The notes beneath the pieces are model-generated. The model ran no database searches. It was not told where the DNA came from and saw only the letters and a program-made list of their open reading frames with translations. A program made the translations under genes and the position numbers. Below, piece after piece: positions 17,648 to 25,097 of a stretch of 42,600 nucleotides of DNA (position 1 is its first letter; each line of letters opens with the position of its first letter). The DNA comes from Clostridia bacterium (lineage in GTDB: Bacteria; Bacillota; Clostridia; Oscillospirales; RGIG8002). The stretch is from assembly GCA_017438525.1 (NCBI GenBank), contig JAFRVI010000033.1, positions 1 through 42,600 of the forward strand, written 5' to 3'.

Positions 17648-17962
17648 TTATGATGAATAGTCCTCTATTCTGCGGTTCAGTTCCTCGTCGTCCGCGGCGT
17701 AAACGCCGAGTATGAGCGCAGCCCTGTCTCTTTCCGGCAGCGTGCGCGTATCGACTTCGATTACGCTGATCGGTTCGCTGACACCCGCTTTGAAGACGCC
17801 GATCACGCCTTCGTATTCGCGCAGAACGTATCCGTATTCTGACGAAATCTCCGGCGCCGACCCGTCCGGCAGGGGAGCCGTCCGCTTCGCGATTTGCGGA
17901 GCGAGCATCGCAAGAACCGCCGAAACAGCGAGGAAAGAATAAATAATTATTCGATTTTTCAT
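17648..17962 (-). CDS. Small membrane-anchored protein resembling the BofC C-terminal domain
   Basis: The 104-residue protein has one N-terminal membrane or signal segment (about 4-22), a short linker and a compact domain: GYVLREYEGVIGVFKAG, then TLPERDRAALILGVYAADDEELNRRIEDYSS. This pattern resembles the BofC C-terminal domain (bypass-of-forespore C), seen in many small clostridial proteins. In Bacillus, BofC restrains the SpoIVB signal that triggers pro-sigma-K processing. Placement directly upstream of sigK fits such a role but does not prove it. The ATG at 17962 has GGAGG 7 nt upstream. The N-terminal domain of full-length BofC is missing. Confidence 0.6.
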   Translation of the reverse strand: MKNRIIIYSFLAVSAVLAMLAPQIAKRTAPLPDGSAPEISSEYGYVLREYEGVIGVFKAGVSEPISVIEVDTRTLPERDRAALILGVYAADDEELNRRIEDYSS

Positions 17963-18042
17963 CCGACAACCTCCGGTATACAAGTTTGCGATATATGGTT
18001 GACAATGCTTTTGTATAAAGCAAGTTAGCGTTGCTATATGCC

Positions 18043-18070
18043 TTTCGTTATTCTGCGCAGAATAACGAAA
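18043..18070. repeat. Perfect 28-bp palindrome between the BofC-like gene and the PBP gene
   Basis: TTTCGTTATTCTGC (18043-18056) is followed immediately by its exact reverse complement (18057-18070). Arms of 14 bp without mismatch or spacer suggest a dimeric protein operator or a cruciform. It has no proper U-tract on either side, so it is a poor intrinsic terminator. It lies about 24 nt upstream of the -35 of the PBP promoter. Confidence 0.9.
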
Positions 18071-18093
18071 AATAGTCGTATTGAAAAAAAGTC

Positions 18094-18122
18094 TTTCAAT
18101 TGCCGCGTCATCGTGTTATAAT
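18094..18122 (+). promoter_or_regulatory. Promoter upstream of the interrupted PBP reading frame
   Basis: TTTCAA (18094-18099) and TATAAT (18117-18122) have a 17-nt spacer. ATTGAAA (18080-18086) and TTTCAAT (18094-18100) form a 7-bp inverted repeat overlapping the -35. Confidence 0.65.
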
Positions 18123-18150
18123 AATGATGTAGAAAGGGGTCTTGTGACGA

Positions 18151-18237
18151 ATGAAGCAATTCCTTAAAAACGTCTGGAATAAGATCAAGGCCTTTTGGAA
18201 AATCATCACGAAACCGTTCTCAAAACTGCGCGCTTAG
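18151..18237 (+). CDS. 28-codon basic/aromatic ORF in frame with the PBP, ended by tandem stops
   Basis: ATG at 18151, with AAGGGG about 11 nt upstream, opens a peptide beginning MKQFLKNVWNKIKAFWK and ending FSKLRA, then TAG and TGA in succession (18235-18240). It is in exactly the same frame as the penicillin-binding protein downstream. The codons between the stops and 18295 read RSYRETKVGKVIKWVGRTVG, which looks like the normal basic cytoplasmic tail of a class A PBP. So this is either the severed N-terminus of that PBP, a leader peptide, or a sequencing or assembly error. Confidence 0.6.
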   Translation: MKQFLKNVWNKIKAFWKIITKPFSKLRA

Positions 18238-18294
18238 TGACGCTCCTACCGCGAAACGAAAGTCGGCAAGGTCATCAAGTGGGTAGGCAGGACC

Positions 18295-20439
18295 GTGGGG
18301 ACGTTTCTTTTGGTACTCTTTTTTACCGGCGTATTCACCGCGCTGACCGTGCTTATTTACATCACTCAGTTCATCAACCCTGATATAGGCATTGACCTTA
18401 ACAACCTGAGTCTCGCGTATACGTCAACGATTTATTATACCGACAACGCTACCGGTCAACCCGTTGTTGAAGAGAAGCTTTATCTCAACGAAAACTGCAT
18501 CTGGGTAGACCTCGAGAACATACCCGACAACCTTGTCAACGCGTTCATAGCGATTGAAGACCAGCGTTTCTGGGAACACAGCGGCGTCGACTGGAAGCGC
18601 ACGTTCGGCGCGATACTAAACACCTTTACAGGCACCGACAGCCGCTACGGCGGATCCACTATAGACCAGCAGCTTATCAAGAATCTTACGGGCGATAACG
18701 AAGTCTCCATAAAGCGAAAAATAATGGAAATCGTCCGCGCTAATTACCTCGAGAAAAAGTACTCCAAAAAGACGATCCTGGAGGTCTATCTCAACAGGAT
18801 AAACCTCGGAAGCACTTACACCGGAGTGCAGGTCGCCGCAAACTCGTATTTTGACAAGGACGTTTCCGAACTCACGCTTGCCGAATGCGCAAGCATAGCG
18901 GGCATAACGCGCGCTCCGACGAAGTATAATCCGCAGCTTAACCTTCAGAATAACCGCGACCGCGCCGTCGTCGTTCTCGATCAGATGCTCCAGCAGGGCT
19001 ATATCAGTCCGCAGCAGCACGCCGAGGCGAAAGCGGAGATAGCGACGCTTGAGGTCCTGCCCAGAAAGAATATCGACCTGCCGGAATTCATTCAGAGTTA
19101 CTTCACCGATCAGGTCATAGAAGAAGTCACAAAGGACCTGATGGAGCAGTACGGCTATGAAAAGAGCCACGCTCAGAACATCGTCTACACCGGCGGTTTG
19201 AATATCTACTGCACCATGGATAAGGATATCCAGAACATCATGGAGCAGAAGTATTCCGAGACGGAGTTCAACAACGCGACAAATAAATACGGCGAGAATA
19301 TCGAATCCGCGATGGTGGTTATGGACTATTCCGGCGCAGTTCGGGGCATAATAGGCGGCAGAGAGAAGACCGGCAACCGCGTTCTAAACCGCGCAACGCA
19401 GTCGCTGCGTCCGCCGGGATCGTCGATCAAGCCGCTGAGCGTCTACGGTCCGGCGTTCGAGTATTCTTCCAAGGACTTCGTCTGGAATCTCGAAATCGAG
19501 GATTCTCCGATCGACGGCAAATGGCCGAAAAACCAAAGCGGCACGCCGTCCGGAGAGATGATAACCGTCCAGAAGGGTATCGCGCAGTCGCTCAATACGA
19601 TAGCGGTCAGAGTCATGAAGGATTACGTGACAACGTCCGTATCCTATGAATTCCTTAAAACGAAGCTGCATATAACCAGTTTGATCGATTCGCAGAAGCG
19701 GGACGGGAAGACGCTTTCCGATATCGCGCTTGCGCCGCTTGCGCTCGGGCAGCTTACTAACGGTATCTCCGTACTCGAGCTTTGCGCCGGCTACACGATT
19801 TTCGGAAGCGGCGGCATGCACGCCGATCCGTATTTCTACGAGAAGGTCGTCGACTCCGCCGGCAACGTCATCCTTGAGAAACGCCCGAATATCACTGAGG
19901 CAATCAGCGAGCAGACGGCGTTCATCATGAATAAACTGCTTCAGACCGTCGTCAACTCCGGCACCGGTACTCCGGCGAAATTCAAAGGGTTTGAGATCGG
20001 CGGCAAGACCGGTACTTCAAACGACGACTGCGACCGCTGGTTCGTCGGTTACACTCCGTACTATGTGGCTGCCGCCTGGACCGGATTCGATTCTCCGACC
20101 ACGGTCAAGGGTTTCCGCACCAATCCGTCAGTTACCATATGGAAGAAGGTAATGGAGGAAATCCACAAGGGGCTTCCCGCCAAGAGCTTCCCGAAGGCGC
20201 CGTCCGGCGTATACGCATCCGGAGGCGGCTGGTACAGGAAGGGCACGAAGCCGTACGTACCGCCCGAACCGGAACCCGAGGAGAATCCGGAAAGCAATTC
20301 CTCTGAGGAGGCAACCGGCGGTGAAGGATCCGTGCCGGAGGAATCGATGTCCGGAGATGTTGTCATAGAGAGCAGCTCCGGCGGAGGCGAGGATTCGAGC
20401 TCTTCGGCGACATCTGAGGGCAGCTCTAAAACGGGATAG
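18295..20439 (+). CDS. Class A penicillin-binding protein (PBP1a type), N-terminal tail interrupted
   Basis: This bifunctional peptidoglycan synthase polymerises glycan strands and cross-links stem peptides outside the membrane. The open part has 714 residues. A membrane segment at about 3-25 is followed by a GT51 domain with catalytic Glu88 in EDQRFWEH and GGSTIDQQLIKNL. The transpeptidase has Ser376-x-x-Lys379 (SSIK), Ser432-Leu-Asn434 and KTG (571-573). The C-terminal tail is rich in Ser, Glu, Pro and Gly. After the tandem stop at 18235-18240, the first possible start is GTG at 18295, which has a poor ribosome site and removes the cytoplasmic tail. All catalytic motifs are intact, so a functional product is plausible if initiation or readthrough occurs. 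Confidence 0.9.
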   Translation: MGTFLLVLFFTGVFTALTVLIYITQFINPDIGIDLNNLSLAYTSTIYYTDNATGQPVVEEKLYLNENCIWVDLENIPDNLVNAFIAIEDQRFWEHSGVDWKRTFGAILNTFTGTDSRYGGSTIDQQLIKNLTGDNEVSIKRKIMEIVRANYLEKKYSKKTILEVYLNRINLGSTYTGVQVAANSYFDKDVSELTLAECASIAGITRAPTKYNPQLNLQNNRDRAVVVLDQMLQQGYISPQQHAEAKAEIATLEVLPRKNIDLPEFIQSYFTDQVIEEVTKDLMEQYGYEKSHAQNIVYTGGLNIYCTMDKDIQNIMEQKYSETEFNNATNKYGENIESAMVVMDYSGAVRGIIGGREKTGNRVLNRATQSLRPPGSSIKPLSVYGPAFEYSSKDFVWNLEIEDSPIDGKWPKNQSGTPSGEMITVQKGIAQSLNTIAVRVMKDYVTTSVSYEFLKTKLHITSLIDSQKRDGKTLSDIALAPLALGQLTNGISVLELCAGYTIFGSGGMHADPYFYEKVVDSAGNVILEKRPNITEAISEQTAFIMNKLLQTVVNSGTGTPAKFKGFEIGGKTGTSNDDCDRWFVGYTPYYVAAAWTGFDSPTTVKGFRTNPSVTIWKKVMEEIHKGLPAKSFPKAPSGVYASGGGWYRKGTKPYVPPEPEPEENPESNSSEEATGGEGSVPEESMSGDVVIESSSGGGEDSSSSATSEGSSKTG

Positions 20440-20470
20440 AGCAACTGTTTATAAAAGAATCGGCAACAAA

Positions 20471-20525
20471 CGGTTTGTCAGGCATTTTTGATGTCATCCT
20501 GCCGCAAAAAATGCTTGACAAACCG
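20471..20525. repeat. Long inverted repeat reaching into the tRNA-Lys promoter
   Basis: The 19-nt arms 20471-20489 and 20507-20525 are complementary with a single G-to-A difference (still a G-U pair in RNA). They are separated by 17 nt. The right arm contains the TTGACA -35 of the tRNA-Lys promoter. The repeat may terminate PBP transcription or regulate tRNA-Lys, but no T-run follows the stem. Confidence 0.85.
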
Positions 20526-20543
20526 TCGCTCTGTTGTTATACT
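20515..20543 (+). promoter_or_regulatory. sigma-A promoter of tRNA-Lys
   Basis: TTGACA (20515-20520) and TATACT (20538-20543) have a 17-nt spacer, and the tRNA begins 17 nt beyond the -10. Confidence 0.88.
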
Positions 20544-20560
20544 ATCGTGGTGTGAGTTTT

Positions 20561-20636
20561 GACCCATTAGCTCAGTTGGCAGAGCACTTGACTTTTAATC
20601 AAGGTGTCCGGAGTTCGAATCTCCGATGGGTCACCA
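20561..20636 (+). tRNA. tRNA-Lys (anticodon TTT), CCA encoded
   Basis: The cloverleaf is complete: GACCCAT acceptor strand paired with ATGGGTC, D-loop TAGCTCAGTTGGCAGAGC, anticodon stem TTGA/TCAA with loop CTTTTAA giving TTT, T-arm with GTTCGAAT, and 3' CCA encoded in the DNA. It is a single tRNA gene with its own promoter and terminator. Confidence 0.97.
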
Positions 20637-20675
20637 CAAAGAAGCCCCCCGCTACAGCGGGGGGGCTTCTTTGTG
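20637..20675. terminator. Strong terminator shared by tRNA-Lys and the convergent helicase gene
   Basis: CAAAGAAGCCCCCCGCT pairs with AGCGGGGGGGCTTCTTTG around ACA, with one extra G bulged. The stem is GC-rich with A/T-rich ends and can act in both directions. Confidence 0.85.
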
Positions 20676-20683
20676 TATGCGTG

Positions 20684-22873
20684 TTACTGCTGCGTTTTCG
20701 CTTTTGATATTCTCTCGTACTCCGCGTCGATCATCGCGTTGTAGTCGCTGTCGGTGAGTTTTAAGCTTTCCTGACCGCTAACGGACTCAGCAGCGAAGCT
20801 GTCGAACATCCTTTGTTTTTCTTTAAGTATATTGACAATCTGCTCGTCGACGGTGTTGGCGCAGAGCAGCCGGTAAACCATAACTTTGTTGATCTGTCCC
20901 ATTCTGAAAGCTCTGCCGACCGCCTGGCTTTCGAGCGACGGCTTGAGCTGCGGCTCGCAGAAGACGATGACGCTCGCCGCCTGGATGTTCAAGCCGGTGC
21001 CGCCCGCCTGTATCTGCGCGAGAAGCACCGCGCCGGTCTCGCAGTTGGTGAAATCGTCGATGATCTTTTGCCTGTTTTCCGCGGAAACGCTGCCGTCGAT
21101 GGGGCCGAAGACGGGCGCGCCGACGACCTCCTTCGCCGCGGCGATCGTGCTGATAAAGAAGGAGAAAACGATGACCTTGCGTCCCTCGCTGACCGCCTGC
21201 TCGCAAAGGTCGCGGAGAAGGTCCGCCTTCGAGGAATCACCGATATCGGCGGCGCTCCACGAAACGCGCCGCATATCCATAAAGTTCTTGCTCATGACGG
21301 AAGCGCAGTACGCCTCCGACTCCGCGTCGTTCAGCTCGCACCACATTTCCTTCTCGACCTTTTCGGGCAGCTCGTCGAGCACGTCCTCCTTCGTGCGGCG
21401 GAAGTAGACGGACGAGATCGCCTGTCTGAAGAGGAGCGCGTGTTCAAGCGTTGCGTATTTCGACGCCTCCTGTTCGACCTCCGGTTTCAGCGATTTAATG
21501 AGGAAGCACATCTCGCCGACGTTGTTCTCGAGCGAAGTGCCTGTCATGAAGAGAACTCTGTCGGTGTGCGCGCGGAGGCGAAGGACCGAAACGGTGCGGT
21601 TTGCGGACGGATTCTTTATGTAATGCGCTTCGTCAACCACGAGCATCGAGTAATGTAAACCTTCCTCGAGGTCGATTTTGTTCGCGGTTTCGTAGGTGGT
21701 GACGCCGACCCCGCCTTCGCTCTGCCACTTTTCTAGATTCTCAAAAAGGTCTTTCCCATGCAGACCGACGAGATCGAGTGAGCTGTGCTTGTTTATTTCG
21801 CGGCACCAGTTGACGAAGACGCTGGCGGGGCAGACGACGAGGAAGCGCGCCTTTTCTTCGGCGGAGTTTTCGATCGCGGTCATCGCAGCGATCGCCTGGA
21901 CGGTCTTGCCGAGTCCCATATCGTCGCCGAGCAGGACGGCGCCCTGGTTGATTATATACTGAACGCCGAAATACTGATACGCTCTGAGCGTGCATTTCAG
22001 CCCTGTCAGGTCGAGCGGAACGCTCTCGATCGCGACGGCGAGCTCGTTAGGCAGGCCGTTCCTCTCGATGATATCGCGGTACTTGCGGCGCGTCGCCGAA
22101 GCTTCGCCCTGCTTTCTGCCGCTCAGAATGGCGTCGAGCGTTGAGTAGAAGCCGGCGGCGTTCCGCGCGAAACTGCTCCAGTACTCGTCGTGCCGCGCCT
22201 TAAGTATGCGGTTTCTGCCGCTTATCAGCTCGCTTATTTCGTTGCCGTATTCGCCTACGGTGTAGAAATCGACCTTTTGCAGGCATTCGCCGACCCGCCG
22301 CTTTGTTTCTGCGGAGCTGAAAAGCCAGCTTATGCGGTTGGAAGCGGGACGCGTGTCCCTCAGCGCCTGAGAAATATCGCCGTGATTGTTTTTATAAAGC
22401 GCGCTCGCTGCGTCGCTGTTCTGCTTCAGCTCGCGTGAAAGATAGAGCGCGCGTATCAGCGCTTCCTGCTTTGCGGATTTATTGTTCGGGTCGATGCGCA
22501 GGCGGGTGGAAGCGTTTACGTCTTTAACTATCCGCCGGACGCTTCGGACTATCCCGTCCGCGCTCTTGCTGCCGACGCCATTTATTCGGGTAAGGGAAGA
22601 GGCGCTCGCGTCCTTGAGTTGATAAACGCTCTTGTATCCGACTTTTTTGAGCGCGGATACTCTGATGCCGGAAGCGTATTCGTTCAGTCGCTCAATCGGA
22701 GTTTCCCACAGCGTGAGCGCGCGGAGTTCCTCAAGATACTCCTCCGCGGCTTGCGCGGCCTCTTTTTCTATACGAGAATCAACGCCGATAAGCGCTTTGA
22801 GCTGCTTCTCGGCTTCGACAAGCGCTCTGCGTCTGCCGTGCGCGGATTTATACGTAACGGTGTTTTCGCTCAT
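20684..22873 (-). CDS. SNF2-family DEAD/DEAH-box ATPase with N-terminal helix-hairpin-helix
   Basis: This 729-residue Swi2/Snf2-type double-stranded-DNA translocase may act on DNA- or RNA-polymerase-bound substrates. The N-terminal third holds a helix-hairpin-helix (LTRINGVGSKSADGIVRSV). The core has Walker A LLGDDMGLGKT (near 318), DEAH in VVDEAHYIKN (near 413), AGGTGLNIQAAS, and the motif VI arginine region QAVGRAFRMGQ (near 654). The long segment between the HhH and the core is of unknown fold. The frame is open to 23047, but GGGAG precedes the ATG at 22873 by 6 nt and a promoter lies just upstream. No methylase or nuclease partner is adjacent, so there is no evidence for a defence system. 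Confidence 0.9.
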   Translation of the reverse strand: MSENTVTYKSAHGRRRALVEAEKQLKALIGVDSRIEKEAAQAAEEYLEELRALTLWETPIERLNEYASGIRVSALKKVGYKSVYQLKDASASSLTRINGVGSKSADGIVRSVRRIVKDVNASTRLRIDPNNKSAKQEALIRALYLSRELKQNSDAASALYKNNHGDISQALRDTRPASNRISWLFSSAETKRRVGECLQKVDFYTVGEYGNEISELISGRNRILKARHDEYWSSFARNAAGFYSTLDAILSGRKQGEASATRRKYRDIIERNGLPNELAVAIESVPLDLTGLKCTLRAYQYFGVQYIINQGAVLLGDDMGLGKTVQAIAAMTAIENSAEEKARFLVVCPASVFVNWCREINKHSSLDLVGLHGKDLFENLEKWQSEGGVGVTTYETANKIDLEEGLHYSMLVVDEAHYIKNPSANRTVSVLRLRAHTDRVLFMTGTSLENNVGEMCFLIKSLKPEVEQEASKYATLEHALLFRQAISSVYFRRTKEDVLDELPEKVEKEMWCELNDAESEAYCASVMSKNFMDMRRVSWSAADIGDSSKADLLRDLCEQAVSEGRKVIVFSFFISTIAAAKEVVGAPVFGPIDGSVSAENRQKIIDDFTNCETGAVLLAQIQAGGTGLNIQAASVIVFCEPQLKPSLESQAVGRAFRMGQINKVMVYRLLCANTVDEQIVNILKEKQRMFDSFAAESVSGQESLKLTDSDYNAMIDAEYERISKAKTQQ

Positions 22874-22901
22874 AATTCTCTCCCGAAAGAGTATTCGCCA
22901 T

Positions 22902-22910
22902 ATTATAGCA
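22902..22910 (-). promoter_or_regulatory. Extended -10 promoter of the SNF2 gene
   Basis: TGCTATAAT on the minus strand is a good extended -10, about 29 nt before the start. No convincing -35 is visible. A palindrome occupies that area. Confidence 0.6.
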
Positions 22911-22917
22911 TATTTCG

Positions 22918-22931
22918 GCGGCGTACGCCGC
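22918..22931. repeat. 14-bp GC palindrome upstream of the SNF2 promoter
   Basis: GCGGCGTACGCCGC is a perfect palindrome. It is followed on the plus strand by ATTTTTTT, which resembles a short terminator pointing toward the ALDH gene. Because no plus-strand gene ends here, an operator or a block to antisense transcription is equally possible. Confidence 0.7.
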
Positions 22932-22999
22932 ATTTTTTTGAATTTGTTTATAATCCGTTTGTTTTGATTGCAAATGTGACGGGTTCGCTTACACAGTGC

Positions 23000-23028
23000 T
23001 TGAAATATCGAGTTGGATATGTTATAAT
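23000..23028 (+). promoter_or_regulatory. sigma-A promoter of the ALDH gene
   Basis: TTGAAA (23000-23005) and TATAAT (23023-23028) have a 17-nt spacer. Confidence 0.85.
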
Positions 23029-23064
23029 ACAATATATTTGACCGCATCGGGAGGGGTGAATGAC

Positions 23065-24483
23065 ATGGCTTATACGCAGGAAAGGATAAGCGGGATAGTA
23101 GCCGCGCAGCGCAAATACTTCCGCGGCGGCGAAACCCTCGACGTCAAGTGGCGCATCGAGCAGCTCAAAAAGCTCAAGCAGGCCGTGATCGACCATAAAG
23201 AAGAGCTTCTTGCCGCGCTTTACGAAGACCTCGGCAGAAGCCCTGTCGAGGCGTACCTGTGCGACGTCGGCCCCGTTATCGTCGAAATCAACGAAATCAT
23301 ACGCGGAGTGAAAAAGTGGGCGAAGCCCGAAAAACATTTCAGCGGTCTTATGTGCTTCCCGAGCACGCGCACGACGGTGTATAAAATGCCTTACGGCGTT
23401 TCGCTGATAATCAGCCCGTTCAACTTCCCGATACTGCTGACGCTCGGCGTGCTCGCGGCGAGTATCGCCGGAGGCAACACCGCCGTCGTCAAGGCGAGCT
23501 CGAAGTCCGCGGCGAGCACGAAGGCGCTGCAGAAGCTTATTGCCGACACCTTCCCCGAGAACTACATCACCCTTATTGACGGCGGACACGACGTTGCGGA
23601 TATGTGCCTCGCCGAACGCTTTGACAAGATATTCTATACCGGTTCGCCCGCGGTCGCGAAGCACGTGCTTTCCGCCGCGGCGGAGAATCTCACGTCCGTC
23701 GCGCTCGAGCTCGGCGGCGAAACGGGCAACTGGTGCGTCGTGCGCAAAGACGCCGACCTGAAGGACGCCGCGCGCAAGATCGCCTTCTTCAAGCTCTGCA
23801 ACGCGGGGCAGATCTGCATTAACGTCAACCAGATCGCCGTTGCCGAGGAGGTCGCCGACGAGTTCCTCGCGGAGCTCAAAAAAGAGTTCGTCCGCCAGAT
23901 AGGCGAGAAGCCGGAGGATAATCCCGACTACCCGAAGCTCATCACGGACGCCGTCTATGACAAGTGCGTGCGGCTTACCGACGAATACGCCGGCAGAATC
24001 GTTTTCGGCGGCACGGGAAATAAAGAAACGCGCCGGTTTTCACCGACGCTTATCTACCCCGTGAAGCCCGACGAGGATATCGTGCGGCACGAGCTGTTCT
24101 GCCCGCTGCTGCCGGTCGTTCCGTTCAAGGACGCCGAGGTCGACGGGATTATGGATATAATCGCGGAGCGCGAGCATCCGCTTTCTATGTACGTTTTCAC
24201 TTCGGATAAGAAGTGGGCGAATAAGGTCATGTCGACTCAGCAGTACGGCGGCGGCTGCATCAACGAAGTGTGTATTCATATGATGGTCAAGGGCGTGCCG
24301 TTCAACGGCACCGGACATTCCGGTATGGGCGCCTACCACGGGGAGTGGGGCTTCCGCGAGTTCACGCATCCCTCGACCGTGCTGACTGGTAAAACGCACT
24401 TCAACATTCCGCTCCGCGAACACCCGTATTCGGGCAAAGAAGGGGAGAAGAAGATGAAGCTGCTCAGAAAGCTGGAGAAGTGA
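23065..24483 (+). CDS. Aldehyde dehydrogenase, ALDH3-like
   Basis: This NAD(P)-dependent oxidoreductase of 472 residues converts aldehydes to acids. The cofactor-site stretch PYGVSLIISPFNFPILL, the catalytic Glu215 in ALELGGE and nucleophile Cys251 in NAGQICI are present. The C-terminal block FNGTGHSGMGAYHGEWGFREF matches class 3 (fatty or aromatic aldehyde) enzymes. The substrate is not predictable. The ATG at 23065 follows GGGAGGGG by about 8 nt, and the frame is open further upstream without support. The stop TGA abuts the convergent bofA stop, forming TGATCA with no gap. The nearby genes give no pathway clue. Confidence 0.93.
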   Translation: MAYTQERISGIVAAQRKYFRGGETLDVKWRIEQLKKLKQAVIDHKEELLAALYEDLGRSPVEAYLCDVGPVIVEINEIIRGVKKWAKPEKHFSGLMCFPSTRTTVYKMPYGVSLIISPFNFPILLTLGVLAASIAGGNTAVVKASSKSAASTKALQKLIADTFPENYITLIDGGHDVADMCLAERFDKIFYTGSPAVAKHVLSAAAENLTSVALELGGETGNWCVVRKDADLKDAARKIAFFKLCNAGQICINVNQIAVAEEVADEFLAELKKEFVRQIGEKPEDNPDYPKLITDAVYDKCVRLTDEYAGRIVFGGTGNKETRRFSPTLIYPVKPDEDIVRHELFCPLLPVVPFKDAEVDGIMDIIAEREHPLSMYVFTSDKKWANKVMSTQQYGGGCINEVCIHMMVKGVPFNGTGHSGMGAYHGEWGFREFTHPSTVLTGKTHFNIPLREHPYSGKEGEKKMKLLRKLEK

Positions 24484-24738
24484 TCACAGCAGTATTTCCG
24501 CCGCGACGACCGCGAATGTACCCGGCGCACCGAGCAGGAAGGACGCCGAAACGCTTATCGCATTGAGTCCGACTGAAATGCCGGTCAGCCCCGCCGCGAG
24601 ATTAAACGCGCAGAGCAGGGAAAGACCTCCGAGCCCTCCCGCGAAGAAGCGCCGCTTCTTCGAGCCGCCCGCGGCGGTGAGAAAAAACGACAGCGCAAAC
24701 AGCGCCGAAGCACCAACGACAGTCCAAAACGTATTCAT
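24484..24738 (-). CDS. bofA: Pro-sigma-K processing inhibitor BofA
   Basis: This small membrane protein of 84 residues has two hydrophobic stretches. In Bacillus BofA holds the SpoIVFB protease inactive until a forespore signal arrives, so it controls SigK activation. The family signature is the C-terminal part LAAGLTGISVGLNAISVSASFLLGAPG, ending in a hydrophobic tail. AAAGGA lies about 8 nt upstream of the ATG. It follows yaaL by 18 nt, as in Bacillus, where the order is recR-yaaL-bofA. No recR is present here. Its target sigK lies about 7 kb away in this window. Confidence 0.88.
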   Translation of the reverse strand: MNTFWTVVGASALFALSFFLTAAGGSKKRRFFAGGLGGLSLLCAFNLAAGLTGISVGLNAISVSASFLLGAPGTFAVVAAEILL

Positions 24739-24756
24739 AAATATGTCCTTTCCGAT

Positions 24757-24954
24757 TCAGCTCGCCTTGCGGCGCGCCTTTTCCATCAGAGCGCCGTATT
24801 TGCTTTCCGCGGCACAGATAAGGAAGATTATCTCATCCATTCTGTCCGGGTCGTTTTCGTAGTCGAAACGGCAATACAGCCGCGAGAGCTCGGTTTTGGC
24901 TTCCTCAATCTGTTCGAAGAGCGTCAGCTCGTTTTCCGCCGCGTTTGTCAGCAT
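24757..24954 (-). CDS. yaaL: YaaL-family protein (DUF2508)
   Basis: This 65-residue, helical, charged protein of unknown function reads EQIEEAKTELSRLYCRFDYENDPDRMDEIIFLICAAESKYGALMEKAR. It is recognised from the DUF2508 pattern and its conserved place before bofA. The ATG at 24954 has AGGGTGG 5 nt upstream. An alternative TTG at 25011 would add 19 residues. It has an excellent AAAGGAGG (25023-25030), but at a long spacing of about 11 nt, so the longer form cannot be excluded. Confidence 0.8.
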   Translation of the reverse strand: MLTNAAENELTLFEQIEEAKTELSRLYCRFDYENDPDRMDEIIFLICAAESKYGALMEKARRKAS

Positions 24955-25052
24955 AGTTACCACCCTTTTTGTAAAAGATATTGAGCGCGCATTGAAAATA
25001 TACCCGCGCAAAGATATTTTTGCCTCCTTTGGTGAAACTTATGCCGACGCGG

Positions 25053-25081
25053 TTGACATACGGTATTTGATTTGCTAAAAT
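25053..25081 (+). promoter_or_regulatory. sigma-A promoter of the DUF4364 gene
   Basis: TTGACA (25053-25058) and TAAAAT (25076-25081) have a 17-nt spacer. The expected transcript start (about 25088) leaves only about 10 nt before the ATG at 25098. Confidence 0.85.
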
Positions 25082-25097
25082 ATGTTTGGTGATAAAT

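Noticed and set aside
17977-18005. TTGTCA-17-TGTATA as promoter of the BofC-like gene
   Set aside because: The transcript would start at or inside the ribosome site (about 17970), too close for normal initiation.
17565-18023. 152-codon alternative frame overlapping the BofC-like gene
   Set aside because: It is Arg/Gly-rich without a ribosome site. The overlapping frame from 17962 has a membrane segment, GGAGG and a family-like domain.
18235-18240. Recoding of TAG or TGA as pyrrolysine, selenocysteine or a sense codon in the PBP gene
   Set aside because: TAG and TGA both end other genes in the window normally. No SECIS-like or recoding hairpin was recognised just after the stops, and two different stops in a row make recoding unlikely.
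18195-18383. 62-codon frame overlapping the PBP start
   Set aside because: It has no ribosome site and a composition unlike real genes. It is the out-of-frame reading of the PBP N-terminus.
20561-20636. tRNA-Lys as a phage or integrative-element attachment site
   Set aside because: No integrase and no direct repeat of the tRNA 3' end was seen nearby, and the flanking genes are ordinary.
20684-22873. SNF2 helicase as part of an antiphage defence island
   Set aside because: Neighbours are tRNA-Lys, a PBP and an aldehyde dehydrogenase. There is no methylase, nuclease, PLD or other defence component nearby.
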